Positions 46,136 through 56,042 of a DNA stretch of 64,000 bases are shown piece by piece; positions within the stretch are counted from its first letter, which is position 1; the number at the start of each line of letters is the position of its first letter. A model generated the notes under the pieces. That model did not search any database. It was not told the DNA's origin and was given only the letters and a program-made list of their open reading frames with translations. Source of the DNA: Notolepis coatsorum (Eukaryota > Chordata > Actinopteri > Aulopiformes > Paralepididae); the NCBI GenBank assembly GCA_963971535.1, contig OZ020586.1:74816949-74880948 (forward strand), in the 5' to 3' direction. The translations under genes were made by a program, and so were the position numbers.

Positions 46136-49100
46136 ATGATGAACACTCCACGAAACGATCCTCCTAACCAACGCCCGCAGCGCGAACGACGGCTCCCTCA
46201 GTACTTAGAGGCTTACGCTGTCAGTCAACAACCTAGTCTTCTACTAACAGTAAACGCGGTAAAACTAGAAAGTAAAAGTATGTCTAACCCCAACGCCCAG
46301 ACTACCCCGACCATAGAGGCCCCTACGGGTTCTAATGTAACTGACCAAGTTCACGGTGGGGACCAGTGGGAACCAGACATGACTTCACACCCCGCCAGTA
46401 CTGAAGAAGTAGTCCCCGATGAGTCCCGGGAGGAATACAACGCTACCGAGAGAGAACTCGGCACGGAAGAAGACGGGGAGAGCACCGTGGAGATAGAGCT
46501 CCAAGGCTCCGCAAGGAGTACCCCGAGGGAAGGCTCCCCTATACAACCGCCTTCTCCCAGCGAGGCAGAGAGGACCCTACAGCAGGCCTTCCTCATCAGC
46601 CTGAACGCCGCTGCTGAACGCGACCGACTGCAGATCCAGCAGCGGAGCGAAGAAGAGCATATACGTCTAGAAATAAGACGCATTCAGAGGGAAGAGAATG
46701 TGGCCCGAGACCGAGCAGACAGCCAGCGAGCAGCTGCTGGTGCTCTACGGGACGCAGAGCGCGACCGACAGCAAGCGCAACTAATAGAACAGCTGATCAG
46801 ACGGACAACACCCTCTCCCTCCGCCAGAGGCTCCAGGAACTCGTCTAGACACACCTCCAGGGCGGCATCCCCTAGCCGAGTAAACAACCCTGAACTTGAC
46901 CAACAGACGAGGTCTATACCCCCCACAGACCACCTCCCCCCACCGGTCCAAGCGAGACCTAGCAACCGGGAAGGAGCAGCATATCCTGTGGAGAGGCTAA
47001 ACCAGAGACTACAAGCACTGGATGACCTAACTGAAGACGAAGAGGAAGAGGAGGAGAACCACGCCCGACGACAGCACAGTACTCTACCGGACCAGGAGGT
47101 CCGGTACAGCCCAGGCTATACTCCCGCGGAGCTGCGCTACAGACCCCCGACTCTATACACGGGTGAGCACGACGCACGACCCGCACCGAGGAACAGCACC
47201 TGGACAAGCGGGCCATGGTACACTGCCGGTACCAGCCCATACCAAGGAGCGGGAGGAGACTCGCCTAGGAGGCCTCTCCCCCAACGCTCGCCGATGTATC
47301 CACAGTCAGCGTCATACATTGGCACGCCTATGGTACCCGACTTCACCCAAGAGAACCGGGCCCAGTATACAGAACTCCGCATGTGTCTGGAGACCATGTT
47401 GGTGGATGTATTGGATGAACGCCATAAATACGCCATCCTACTGAAGCACTTAAAGGTACCCCGCGCACATAATATAGCGCTCGCCTACGCGACTTCCACC
47501 ACCCCATACACAGCAGCGCTGGTAGCATTGGACCAGAGGTATGGGCGCATATGGGATTACGTGATCCAGGAGATCCGACACATCGACCGCTTACCCCCAG
47601 CAATAGACAATCGAGCACTGGACGACCTGTCCATCAGAGTGCAGTCCCTGGTAGGGATGTTGGGAGCGCAGAGAGAAAAGGGGAGGCATGAACTTTACGC
47701 CAACTCAAATGTGGAAAGGATCTTGGAGAAGCTGCCGCCCGCTCGACAGGAGCGTTTTAGGCGGCAGAGAGACCAACGAGACCCGAATGGCCCCGAACCG
47801 AACCTCCTCGATCTAGCAGACTTCCTGGCGAGAGAAGTCAGCAGCCTACGGCTAGATACATTCGGACGGAGCACCCCTGGCTCCAGAGAAGGAACCAGAC
47901 GACTAAATGATGGAAGAAGATCGGTGACTGTGATGCACCAATCGGAGTCAGTACCGAGCAGCAGGAGCCACAGTACCCCCTCCAGAACGGAGAAGTGGAA
48001 GATAGTGTGCCCCTACTGTGAGAAAGAACACTGGCTAGCGCAATGTGACTCCTTCCCCAAGCTGAACGCGGAGGAAGCAAGTCAATGGATAAAGTCCAAC
48101 AAGCGCTGTTTTCGCTGTGCGCGCTCACACATGGCAGCCGAATGCCGCTTAAAGAAAAGGTGCACCAAGTGCGATGGAGCCCATCTGGACATACTTCACG
48201 ACAGTAACAGACGGCGCCCTTCACCCGCACCATCCAGCAGCAAAGCGAGCGTCATGTACATCGATCCCGCCAGCAGCAGTGGAGCCCGAGTACTCCTAAA
48301 AGTAGTGCGTGTGACACTAAGCTACCAGAATAAAGTCCTGGACACTTACGCCGTCCTCGATGACGGGTCAGAGAAGACCCTTCTGCTCGCCTCCGCTGCG
48401 GCCCAGCTAGGGCTGCGGGGAAGCGAAACCCAAATGACAATTCGGACAATAAGACGAGATTTGAAGACGATAAAGGGCGAGAATGTCTCATTCTCTATCG
48501 CAGCAAGCGGCCAGCCTGAGCGACGGTACCAGATTACAGACGCTTTCACCAGCCAAGAAATAGGGCTGTCGCGGTACACATACCCCGTCGCCAAGCTGAT
48601 GGAGAAATATGCACATCTGCGCAAGTTACCGATCCCGCTCATAGACAATGCTATGCCGACCCTGTTGATAGGCTCCGACCATGCAGACCTCATTGTCCCG
48701 ATAGACCGGGTTCATACCGGACCCCGAGGCTGTCCTGCAGCAGTCGAGACCCGTTTGGGATGGACTCTCCAAGGCCCGCTCGCCAAATCTCTCAACCGAA
48801 GTACAGCCACTAGATGTCTCCACTCCCGAGTCACGGAGGGAGAAACCGCACTCCTGCAACACGTAGAGCGGCTATGGACCTTGGAACAAATGCCCTTTAA
48901 GAACGGAAGGAAAGACATTCGCTCTAAAGATGACATTTACGCCATTCACCTCCTCGAGACAGGGACCAAGAGAGTCCCGGTCAACGGCGTGTTGAGATAC
49001 GCCACGCCACTCCTGCGGCGAGAAGGAATGCCTACTTTCCACGCCAAGACAGACGCCACAGAACGGTACCTGCTGAACACGGAGCGGCGCTTAGCCAAGA

Positions 49101-51154
49101 ACCCCGCCCAAGAGAGTGTATACCGCGCTGAGATTGAGAAGCTCATCACAGCGGGACACGTCACAAAGATGGACATTAAAGAGGCTGACCAGACCACTGA
49201 ATCGTGGTACGTGCCTCACCACAAGGTCCATCACAACGGTAAAGACTGCATAGTATTTAACTGCAGCTACCAGATCGGATCCCAAAATCTGAATAAAGAG
49301 TTACTGCCCGGTCCCACACTCGGCCCCTCCCTACTCTGCGTTCTACTCCGCTTCCGCCAGGAAAAGGTGGCCATCAGCGGGGACATTAAAGGAATGTTCC
49401 TGCAGGTGAGATTAGTAGAGGAGGACAAGCCCCTGTTACGGTTCCTATGGAGAGAGAAGCCAGGAGATGAGCACCCAGCCATCTACCAATGGGAAGTCCT
49501 CCCCTTCGGAACGACGTGCAGCCCCTGCTGTGCTACATTTGCACTACAGAAACATGTAGCAGAGGACCCAGCAGCGGACGAAGAGGTCCGACACAGCGTA
49601 AAGAACAGCTTCTACGTAGACCACTGTCTACAAAGCCTTTCAACCCAGGAAGAAGCCGAGGCTCTCCTGATTAAACTCCGCGCCTCATTGATCAAAGGCG
49701 GCTTTGATCTCAGGCAGTGGGCCAGCAGCGATCCGCAAGTACTGCGCAGCCTCTCCTCCGAGGACAAGGCAGCCAGCAGCGAGACCTGGATGGCTACAAT
49801 CCCGGGAGAAGCCCAGGAGATGACCCTGGGATTGGTGTGGCGATTCAAAACAGATTCGCTTCACTACAGACACAAGCCCCTGACTACGGAGCAGGGAAGG
49901 CCGGCGGCGGCGCCGACCACCAGACGGAGTGTGTACACAACACTCGCCCGACAATATGACCCGCTAGGATGTATTCTACCGTACACCACCAGGGCAAAAA
50001 TGATTGTACGAGCATTGTGGGACAAGGACCAGGGCTGGGACGACCCCATTCCCGCACACCTTGCATCCACCTGGAGAGAGTGGGAGATGGAGCTCCACTC
50101 ACTCCCAGGCGTTAATATGCGCCGAAGCTACTTCCCACCCACGGTGAGGCCAGAGACATGTAAAATGGACTTACACGTCTTCAGTGACGCCTCAGAGGTC
50201 GCATACGGATCAGTAGCCTACTTGCGGGCCCAAGAAAGGGGGGGAGAGATCTACACAGCATTTATCCTCGCCCGCTCGAGAATAGCCCCACGCAAGCAAC
50301 AATCTATCCCACGCCTAGAGCTCTGCGCAGCCCTAGCCGGAGCGCACCTAGCCACGCTCATCCAACGTGAGCTCACCATACCGGTGTCTAGAACAATCCT
50401 GTGGTCAGATTCCACGACAGTACTCGCCTGGATCAAATCGGACTCATGCAAGTACAAAGTCTTCGTGGGAGTCAGAGTCACCGAGATTCAAGACTTAACC
50501 GAAGAGTTAACCGGAGAAACAGAGTGGCGCTACGTTGATACAAAACAGAACCCAGCTGACGTCATCACCCGGGGGATGCCCCTGGATGACCTCACCCGTC
50601 GCAATGTCTACAGTGACGGCCCAGCATTCCTAAAGCTCCCGGAAGGAGAGTGGCCCACGCCTATCCCGAGGGAAGCCAGTCAGGAGGAGGCTGAGAATAA
50701 GAAGCCTGTGTTCTGTGGATTGAGCACTGTTATCTCCGCAGACCCCAACACACTCCTGATGGGGCGGCTAGATCCTGCATTACCCCAGACAATGTACCGG
50801 CCTGAAGAAGCGAACGGCCGACGAATGTGGAGGTACAGCCAAGTATTAGCCGACAAGTTTTGGAGCAGTTTCCTACTGCACTACCTACCGTCTCTACAGA
50901 CCCGCCAGAAGTGGGTAAAGGAGAGAGACAATTTGACAGAAGGAACAGTCGTCATGATTATTGATCAATCACTGCCCAGAGCTATGTGGCCGGCCGGCCG
51001 CGTAAGCAAAGTGATCACCGGTGCCGACGGCAAGGTCCGAGCAGCTGAAGTGCTTGTCCAGGGTCGCACTTACACCCGTCCCGTGGCGAGGCTCATAGAA
51101 CTGCCCCGACTCCCAGACACAATCGATGATGACCATGACCCTATAACCCTATGA
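46136..51154 (+). CDS. BEL/Pao gag-protease-RT-RNase H polyprotein, integrase core deleted
   Basis: One uninterrupted frame of 1,672 codons from the ATG at 46136 (the frame is open upstream to a GTG at 46112, but ATGATG fits better and matches A). Gag: charged coiled-coil N-terminal third, conserved block YIGTPMVPDF (about residue 395), knuckles CPYCEKEHWLAQC (about 625), CFRCARSHMAAEC and CTKCDGAHLDILH. Protease: AVLDDGS (about 740). RT: GDIKGMFLQV with the first catalytic Asp (about 1081) and FYVDHC (about 1158), where A has YVDN. RNase H: FSDASEVAYGS, WSDSTTVLAW and NPADVITRG (about 1348-1475). At about residue 1535 the sequence jumps from the pre-integrase linker (SADP) straight to NTLLMGRLDP of the integrase C-terminal region; zinc finger and D,D,E core are absent, about 356 codons less than A. 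It could make particles and cDNA but not integrate on its own. Confidence 0.93.
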   Translation: MMNTPRNDPPNQRPQRERRLPQYLEAYAVSQQPSLLLTVNAVKLESKSMSNPNAQTTPTIEAPTGSNVTDQVHGGDQWEPDMTSHPASTEEVVPDESREEYNATERELGTEEDGESTVEIELQGSARSTPREGSPIQPPSPSEAERTLQQAFLISLNAAAERDRLQIQQRSEEEHIRLEIRRIQREENVARDRADSQRAAAGALRDAERDRQQAQLIEQLIRRTTPSPSARGSRNSSRHTSRAASPSRVNNPELDQQTRSIPPTDHLPPPVQARPSNREGAAYPVERLNQRLQALDDLTEDEEEEEENHARRQHSTLPDQEVRYSPGYTPAELRYRPPTLYTGEHDARPAPRNSTWTSGPWYTAGTSPYQGAGGDSPRRPLPQRSPMYPQSASYIGTPMVPDFTQENRAQYTELRMCLETMLVDVLDERHKYAILLKHLKVPRAHNIALAYATSTTPYTAALVALDQRYGRIWDYVIQEIRHIDRLPPAIDNRALDDLSIRVQSLVGMLGAQREKGRHELYANSNVERILEKLPPARQERFRRQRDQRDPNGPEPNLLDLADFLAREVSSLRLDTFGRSTPGSREGTRRLNDGRRSVTVMHQSESVPSSRSHSTPSRTEKWKIVCPYCEKEHWLAQCDSFPKLNAEEASQWIKSNKRCFRCARSHMAAECRLKKRCTKCDGAHLDILHDSNRRRPSPAPSSSKASVMYIDPASSSGARVLLKVVRVTLSYQNKVLDTYAVLDDGSEKTLLLASAAAQLGLRGSETQMTIRTIRRDLKTIKGENVSFSIAASGQPERRYQITDAFTSQEIGLSRYTYPVAKLMEKYAHLRKLPIPLIDNAMPTLLIGSDHADLIVPIDRVHTGPRGCPAAVETRLGWTLQGPLAKSLNRSTATRCLHSRVTEGETALLQHVERLWTLEQMPFKNGRKDIRSKDDIYAIHLLETGTKRVPVNGVLRYATPLLRREGMPTFHAKTDATERYLLNTERRLAKNPAQESVYRAEIEKLITAGHVTKMDIKEADQTTESWYVPHHKVHHNGKDCIVFNCSYQIGSQNLNKELLPGPTLGPSLLCVLLRFRQEKVAISGDIKGMFLQVRLVEEDKPLLRFLWREKPGDEHPAIYQWEVLPFGTTCSPCCATFALQKHVAEDPAADEEVRHSVKNSFYVDHCLQSLSTQEEAEALLIKLRASLIKGGFDLRQWASSDPQVLRSLSSEDKAASSETWMATIPGEAQEMTLGLVWRFKTDSLHYRHKPLTTEQGRPAAAPTTRRSVYTTLARQYDPLGCILPYTTRAKMIVRALWDKDQGWDDPIPAHLASTWREWEMELHSLPGVNMRRSYFPPTVRPETCKMDLHVFSDASEVAYGSVAYLRAQERGGEIYTAFILARSRIAPRKQQSIPRLELCAALAGAHLATLIQRELTIPVSRTILWSDSTTVLAWIKSDSCKYKVFVGVRVTEIQDLTEELTGETEWRYVDTKQNPADVITRGMPLDDLTRRNVYSDGPAFLKLPEGEWPTPIPREASQEEAENKKPVFCGLSTVISADPNTLLMGRLDPALPQTMYRPEEANGRRMWRYSQVLADKFWSSFLLHYLPSLQTRQKWVKERDNLTEGTVVMIIDQSLPRAMWPAGRVSKVITGADGKVRAAEVLVQGRTYTRPVARLIELPRLPDTIDDDHDPITL

Positions 51155-51248
51155 CTTTGTGAAGTTGACTGACCCCTACAGCAAACCCTTATGTGTAAAT
51201 AGACAACGCGATTAATCTGTCTCTGTTTAACTGATTAGGTCTGGGACC

Positions 51249-51262
51249 AATCAGGGGGTGGC
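51249..51262 (+). other. Polypurine tract of element B
   Basis: AATCAGGGGGTGGC directly precedes the 3' LTR. The matching tract in element A is TTAGGGGGCGGC. It would prime plus-strand DNA synthesis. Confidence 0.7.
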
Positions 51263-52696
51263 TGTTGTGAAGGGCCAGATTAAACCGAATATATATATTT
51301 ATTTATATATATATATTTAATTGTATTTGTATATTCTCTAATATTCCCTGATATCCCTTGTATATTCCTTGTACAATATGCATTGAATATCCATTCTAGC
51401 CTACTGAACATCCCATAATAGTCTCCATTCTACTATTGGTCGAGACCTTGGTGCCAGGCTGCCATACCCCTCAGACCCAGTTCAAACGTACCGCTCAACA
51501 TGTACGAACAAGTCCTAGTTCCGCGTAGGAATCTGGCTACCGCACCACTAATGGGACTATTTGTTCATAGTGCGTATATATACTGCGCTACTAAAGTAGG
51601 ACTTTCTTTTCAGTCCAGTTTCTTACCCTCCAATAGAGTCACAGACGTAAAGCCTCCCCGCGACGCCACGTGTGGGAGTAAGGCCAAGTTCGCCTACCAT
51701 CGGTATTGAGACATCGTGTATATTAATATTTGAATAGTCATATTTGGCACTATATCGTCGAGTTGGACGTAGTCTATTAAGCTAATAATAGTCTGTTAAT
51801 ATATAGTGCTTCGTGCGGTGAGAATACTACCGTAGTCAGCACCCCATCGTTTCGGGCAGAGAACTGGCTGCTTAACCAGGATGATCGACCCCATGTGAGA
51901 TTGCACCCGAGGAGCCCCAGAGCCGACGAGCGAGTGGACCTGTATACCGGATTATTCTACCGACGACAGCCCGCCTTCCCAGGCACGGATTATGCTTTGT
52001 ATACGTTGATTATTCCATGGATAAAGACCCCCGACACTGCCGTGTGTTGGAACCCCCCCCCCTGGAGAGGACGCAAGGTGAGGAGACGCTCTGCAAGACG
52101 AGGTCGCTTCACGTCTCTCCTCCGTGGACCGGAGGACGCCGGCCCACAAAGAGTCCACCTGCTTTCATCTGTGGTCCAAGGATCGCCGGCGCATTGAACA
52201 GCACTACAGTGGGTTCACCTGGGATACCCTTGGCCGGACGAGGCGGCCGGACTCTACCCCCCCCCCCTTCCTACTCCTGTCGGCTTACAAGCGACCGGAT
52301 TAACCCCCCCTAGTGTATCCAGCCTATAATCATTAAAGTATCATTGCTGTTATTCCTTAAACTATTCCAGGTCGTATATGTACCACCTGCGCCTTCAGAG
52401 ATTGGACATTCTCTATTGATATACCGACGAATACTCTTGCCATAAAAGTGCATACTAATTCCCATTCATAAATGTGATTGATTTGATTAAGTGCTTGCTC
52501 TACACACCATCGCTGTGTAGAAATAAAGACCTATTTCTAATTCGTACATTTGTGTTGGATCCGTTTCATCTACGTGACAGTGTTCATCATAATATATTTA
52601 TGCCGAGTACTGGGTGGCCGAATATTAAGTACAAAGGTAGTGGTAGTAAGTATCATATCTAGTAATACAGTCAGGGAATTGTACCCCTCAGTTACA
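51263..52696 (+). repeat. 3' LTR of BEL element B
   Basis: 1,434 bp. It matches 44633-46067 apart from one C fewer in the run starting at about 52257. Confidence 0.96.
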
Positions 52697-53129
52697 GATA
52701 GAGTTGGTAGAGGGGATACAGGAAATGGAGAGAATCACACATCTGCTGAGGCTGCAAGAAGAAAAGTTTGAATGGAAATGGGGAAAATGGGAAGAATACA
52801 GGAGGGGAAGTAACGACATCACAGAGGTTTGAAAAGGATACAAGGAAATGAATAAAAATGTAAATAAATAATGCAAATGTAGAAGGGACCGAAGGACCCA
52901 TGTCACACTTTTTCTTTACCCATTTTTTGTCTATTTGTTTTAATTTATGTACTGTGTATTGTCTATGAATGTTGTCTATGTATGTTGTTAAAAAAAAATA
53001 TATATATTAAGTTTAAAAAAAAAAATAAAAAAAATGTAACGTTAATAAATGCTCCAAAGATCGATCTCTCTCTCTCTCTCTCTCTCTGTCATGAAAATGG
53101 TTGTAGTTGTTGTTTTAACCAAATAAAAA

Positions 53130-55486
53130 GCAGCAGCACTATTGCATAATTGAGTCATGGAAGTCAAGGAAGCATACTAGGACCGCTACTCTTCCTAATT
53201 TATGCAAATGACATGTCGTCAGCCTGTGACTGCAACTTGTTCCTGTTTGCGGACGAGTCAGCCCTGCTGGTCTCTGACAAGAACAAGTTGCAGGTTGAAA
53301 AAACCCTCAGCTCGGAACTAGGCAAAATCTGCATATGGCTCGCTGATAACAAACTATCATTACACATGGGCAAAACAGAGTCCATTCTCTTCGGTTCAAA
53401 TAACAAACTCAGCAAGACCGACGGCTTCTCAGTTACAGTGGGTGACAATATTGTCACAAGGAAAGACGAAATTACCTACCTGGGTTCCATGCTAGAGGCA
53501 AATCTTTCCTGTGACAAAATGGCATCCAATGTAATAAAAAAAGTCAACCAACGAACTAGATTCTTGTACCGGATCTCCTCTCTGGTAAACAAGAATACCC
53601 TGAAGACTCTGGCAGGAGCACTCATTCAAGGGTACTATGACTATGCGTGCACCTCATGGTACCAAAGCACCTCAAAGGCGCTTAAAACAAAATTACAAAC
53701 ATCACAAAACAAACTGGTCAGACTACTACTTGACCTGAACCCCAGAACCCACCTCACCCCTGCCCACTTTGACAACCTAGGATGGCTTAGAGTAGACGAC
53801 AGAGTACAGCAACTTGCAATGGGCCTGGTCTACAAGATACACTATACGACCGGGGTGCCCATGTACATGTCAAAATACTTCCCAAAGGTCAGTGAATACC
53901 ACAACCACTACACCAGAGGAAGCTCAACAAATCATGTTAAACCCAGATTCGGCTCAAACAAGGGACTAAACACGTTTCGCAATTATGCCACAACAATGTG
54001 GAACGCCCTACCCAAAGCTGTAAAGGAATGTGAATCCCTGCCCACATTCAAAACCGCTCTTAACACTATGGGTGCCGGCCAGAAATCCGGAAAATGACTG
54101 TGGATTGCCAGCGCTATTTGTCTATGGAGAAATTCCCCTTCTTTGCAGGGCTATAACTTTTTAAATTCTATTGCTACATTGCCATTATTAGGGCCCATTC
54201 AAAGTCCTATATGTATTGTTCATTGTGTAGCAACGTTAAACTTTTTCATTCACATATTCATAGTAAAGTATGGTCTAATGTATAAGTATGTTTTCATCTC
54301 TTTCTGCAGCTTTCTCCAGAACGTGATATATAGCCCCAAATGCATTATATTGATGATGAAATACAGTTTGATGGCAATCGGGGCGATATAAAAAATGTCA
54401 ATTGGACGTACTTCTAGAATGATCTACGTATGATCTGATGATGACCGGATGGGCGGGGGGGGGATCGTTTATAATTCCGTGGGCAGCGTTATATCATTCA
54501 TCTAGTGTGGGTGATATGTTCATCATAACAGTTTATATGGAATACGATCAAAAATAACGCTGAATCTTACCGTATCCTCCTCGCGCCGTTGGGCGATGAG
54601 CGTGGAACAGTCATTTACCTATTATGGTATGTAGAAATATCGGGTCCATTTCCAGCTTGTATAATAGTATATATGTCCAAATCATGTTGTTTATCGAGTT
54701 ATTGGCAATCGATCGCTATGTATTGTGTCGAGATCGAGTCCCGGTAGCCAAACAGAGTGCCCGGAAGTAATACGGCCGATCAGCACAACCTCCATAGCAC
54801 TTCCTGTTTGGCGATTGCGCCGATCGGCCACCAGATGGCGCTCCTGAACCGCCAGAGAGCTCAGTGGGTCCTCCTGGTGGATCTCAGGCCAGCGGAGGGG
54901 AAATATGAATCCGATCGCAGATTTTTGAAATATTGATATAAGGACGCTGTAAAGCGTCCTCCGGCAACTTGAGCATGGCCGGGAATGACGCTTTTAAGCG
55001 TTTTCCGGCAGTCAAAGTGTTAAAGAGCACCTACGGGAGGCTGCAATTCGAAACTGGCCACTGTAAATGCCCAAAACCCCCACCACCTCCTAATAGACAG
55101 TCTCCTCCCCACCGCATGTATATATTCCCTCCCCGCCGTATGTATATTTCTCTCCCACCCACCCACCCCCTCCTAATGTACAGTCCCTTCCCCATCATAT
55201 GTATATACTCTGTCAGGATCTAGGGGTAACAGTACTGTATATTTGAATACCGTTTATGTCACAAATGTATCAGTACTAAATACCTATATGTCCCTATGCC
55301 ATAAATGTCATGTATGTTGTGTATGTCATAAATGTCTATATGAATTGAAAATGGGGGACCCTGATGGAAACAAGACAAACGTCTTTCTCAGGTCTGCATC
55401 CCCTTAACAATTGTATGTATTGAGCCGTACTGTATTGTACCCATTCTGCAATCTGTTAAATAAAGTTTTCATTCATTCATGTTTGC
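53130..55486 (+). pseudogene. LINE X copy (RT palm to 3' end), split by a TTAA MITE
   Basis: The coding part starts at a truncated RT motif (GSQGSILGPLLFLIYANDM, 53160). It has FLFADESALLVSDKN in the catalytic position (FADE rather than the usual FADD), then GKTESILFGSN, ITYLGSMLEANLSCDK, GYYDYACTSWYQS, LNPRTHLTPAHFDNLGWLRV and TFKTALN. There a TTAA MITE (54060-55023) interrupts; sequence resumes with the KEHLREAAIRNWPL-equivalent at 55024 and the 3' UTR to (ATTC)n at about 55486. This is the longest family X copy in the window and the only one with part of the palm domain. It belongs to the CR1 group, perhaps Daphne/Crack-like; I cannot name it further. Confidence 0.85.
54060..55023. mobile_element. 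TTAA-flanked piggyBac-like MITE inserted in LINE X
   Basis: TTAA at 54060-54063 and 55020-55023. The left end CACTATGGGTGCCGGCC and the inward right end CACTTTGACTGCCGG are imperfect inverted termini. The uninterrupted LINE copy at 29838-31093 reads GCTCTTAAAGAGCACC here, so the MITE duplicated exactly TTAA, the piggyBac signature. The interior shares GCAGGGCTATAACTTTTTAA and a G-run plus TCGTTTATAATTCCGTG with 61579-62532. There is no transposase. Confidence 0.92.
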
Positions 55487-56042
55487 TATGCATTTCTTTC
55501 TTTAGGGGAGTTTGTTTCAGTTTTAGCATGATGTTTTATAGATGGCTAGGTTAAATAGGTTTTTGTTTTTAAGAGGGGTTTTGATTTAGATTAGATAATT
55601 TAGTTATTTTTAAATGTGTGATCTAAAGATAAACAAATGGTTTTAAAAGTGTTATATTTATCTTCTCTTATAGTACCAGAGAGAAGCTGAGGAGAATCGA
55701 CCAGCAACAAAAGCTAAATTTGTTTAAAAAAAAAAAAAAATTGGTATCGAAATGGTATTGAAGTATCGATACTTTTCAAGGTATCGTATCGAAGTCGAAA
55801 TTCCAGTATCGTGACAACACTAGCCTGTAATGAATAAAAAAAATCAAATAAAAGAAAAAAGGATCTAAAAACGAGTTTACTCGTCTTTGGCGCTCAACGC
55901 ATGGCGGCCAAAAACGAGTTAACGCATCTTTGGCGCTGAATGAGTTAATGAGTAACTTATTGATTTGTCCATTTTTTGATATTATTCCAAATTAAGGGGA
56001 TGGGATGGTGTAGTGTTATTGATTAACCATCTTGATCAAAAG

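Larger units (their letters stand above)
44633..52696 (+). mobile_element. BEL/Pao LTR retrotransposon, element B (integrase-deleted, very recent)
   Basis: LTRs at 44633-46067 (1,435 bp) and 51263-52696 (1,434 bp) differ, as far as I can see, only by one C in a C-run. The 5-bp target duplication GATAG lies at 44628-44632 and 52697-52701. The insertion interrupts the L1 frame at KDQWI. A tRNA-Tyr-type primer site follows the 5' LTR and a CAGGGGGTGG purine tract precedes the 3' LTR. The interior is one long frame lacking the integrase core. The element is related to but clearly diverged from A, on the opposite strand. Confidence 0.95.
41398..53037 (+). pseudogene. L1/Tx1-type LINE ORF2 C-terminal region, split by two insertions
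   Basis: Three plus-strand pieces belong together. 41398-41591 encodes ETKREGFKVQTLIGDRELF and FTINIWNTIVKK. 43817-44632 encodes LRWIAHNNKFRPG, a long segment with EKWERELEIEITEEEW and REFGWKNIIRYFI, then the Cys/His motif CWRECGQEGANHTHIFWGC and KDQWI. 52697-52831 encodes GIQEMERITHLLRLQEEKFE and a stop. A 3' UTR with A-rich tail follows to about 53037. The pieces are in the right order for the C-terminal end of fish L1-type ORF2. The first break holds an L2 copy and the second a BEL/Pao element. RT and endonuclease domains are missing. Confidence 0.8.
40764..55822. mobile_element. Large nested hAT-type element (hAT-d)
   Basis: The left end is TAGTGTTGTCAAAAATATCG. The right end, read inward from 55822, is TAGTGTTGTCACGATACTGG. 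Both are followed by GTATCGATAC-rich subterminal sequence. The 8-bp flanks are GCCTGTGA (40756-40763) and GCCTGTAA (55823-55830), with one mismatch. Own sequence is limited to about 40764-41092, about 53038-53130 and about 55490-55822; everything between is later insertion. No transposase frame is left. A (TC)n run lies at 53068-53088. Confidence 0.85.
37509..55948. mobile_element. TTAA-flanked piggyBac-like MITE copy, split by nested insertions
   Basis: The left end at 37509 reads TTAACTCATTCACGGCCAGC. The right end at 55948, read inward, is TTAACTCATTCAGCGCCAAA. Internal landmarks follow the order of the copy at 61579-62532: 'gggctata' (about 38185), then CATCATGAATGCATGAAAGG and a G-run with GTCGTTT (about 40293-40328), then 40330-40755, then the terminal 55831-55948. 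The remaining sequence consists of identifiable insertions, and 37590-38165 may be one more (it contains a 45-bp tandem duplication at about 37900-37990). Family is inferred from TTAA ends and short inverted termini. No transposase is present. Confidence 0.7.
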
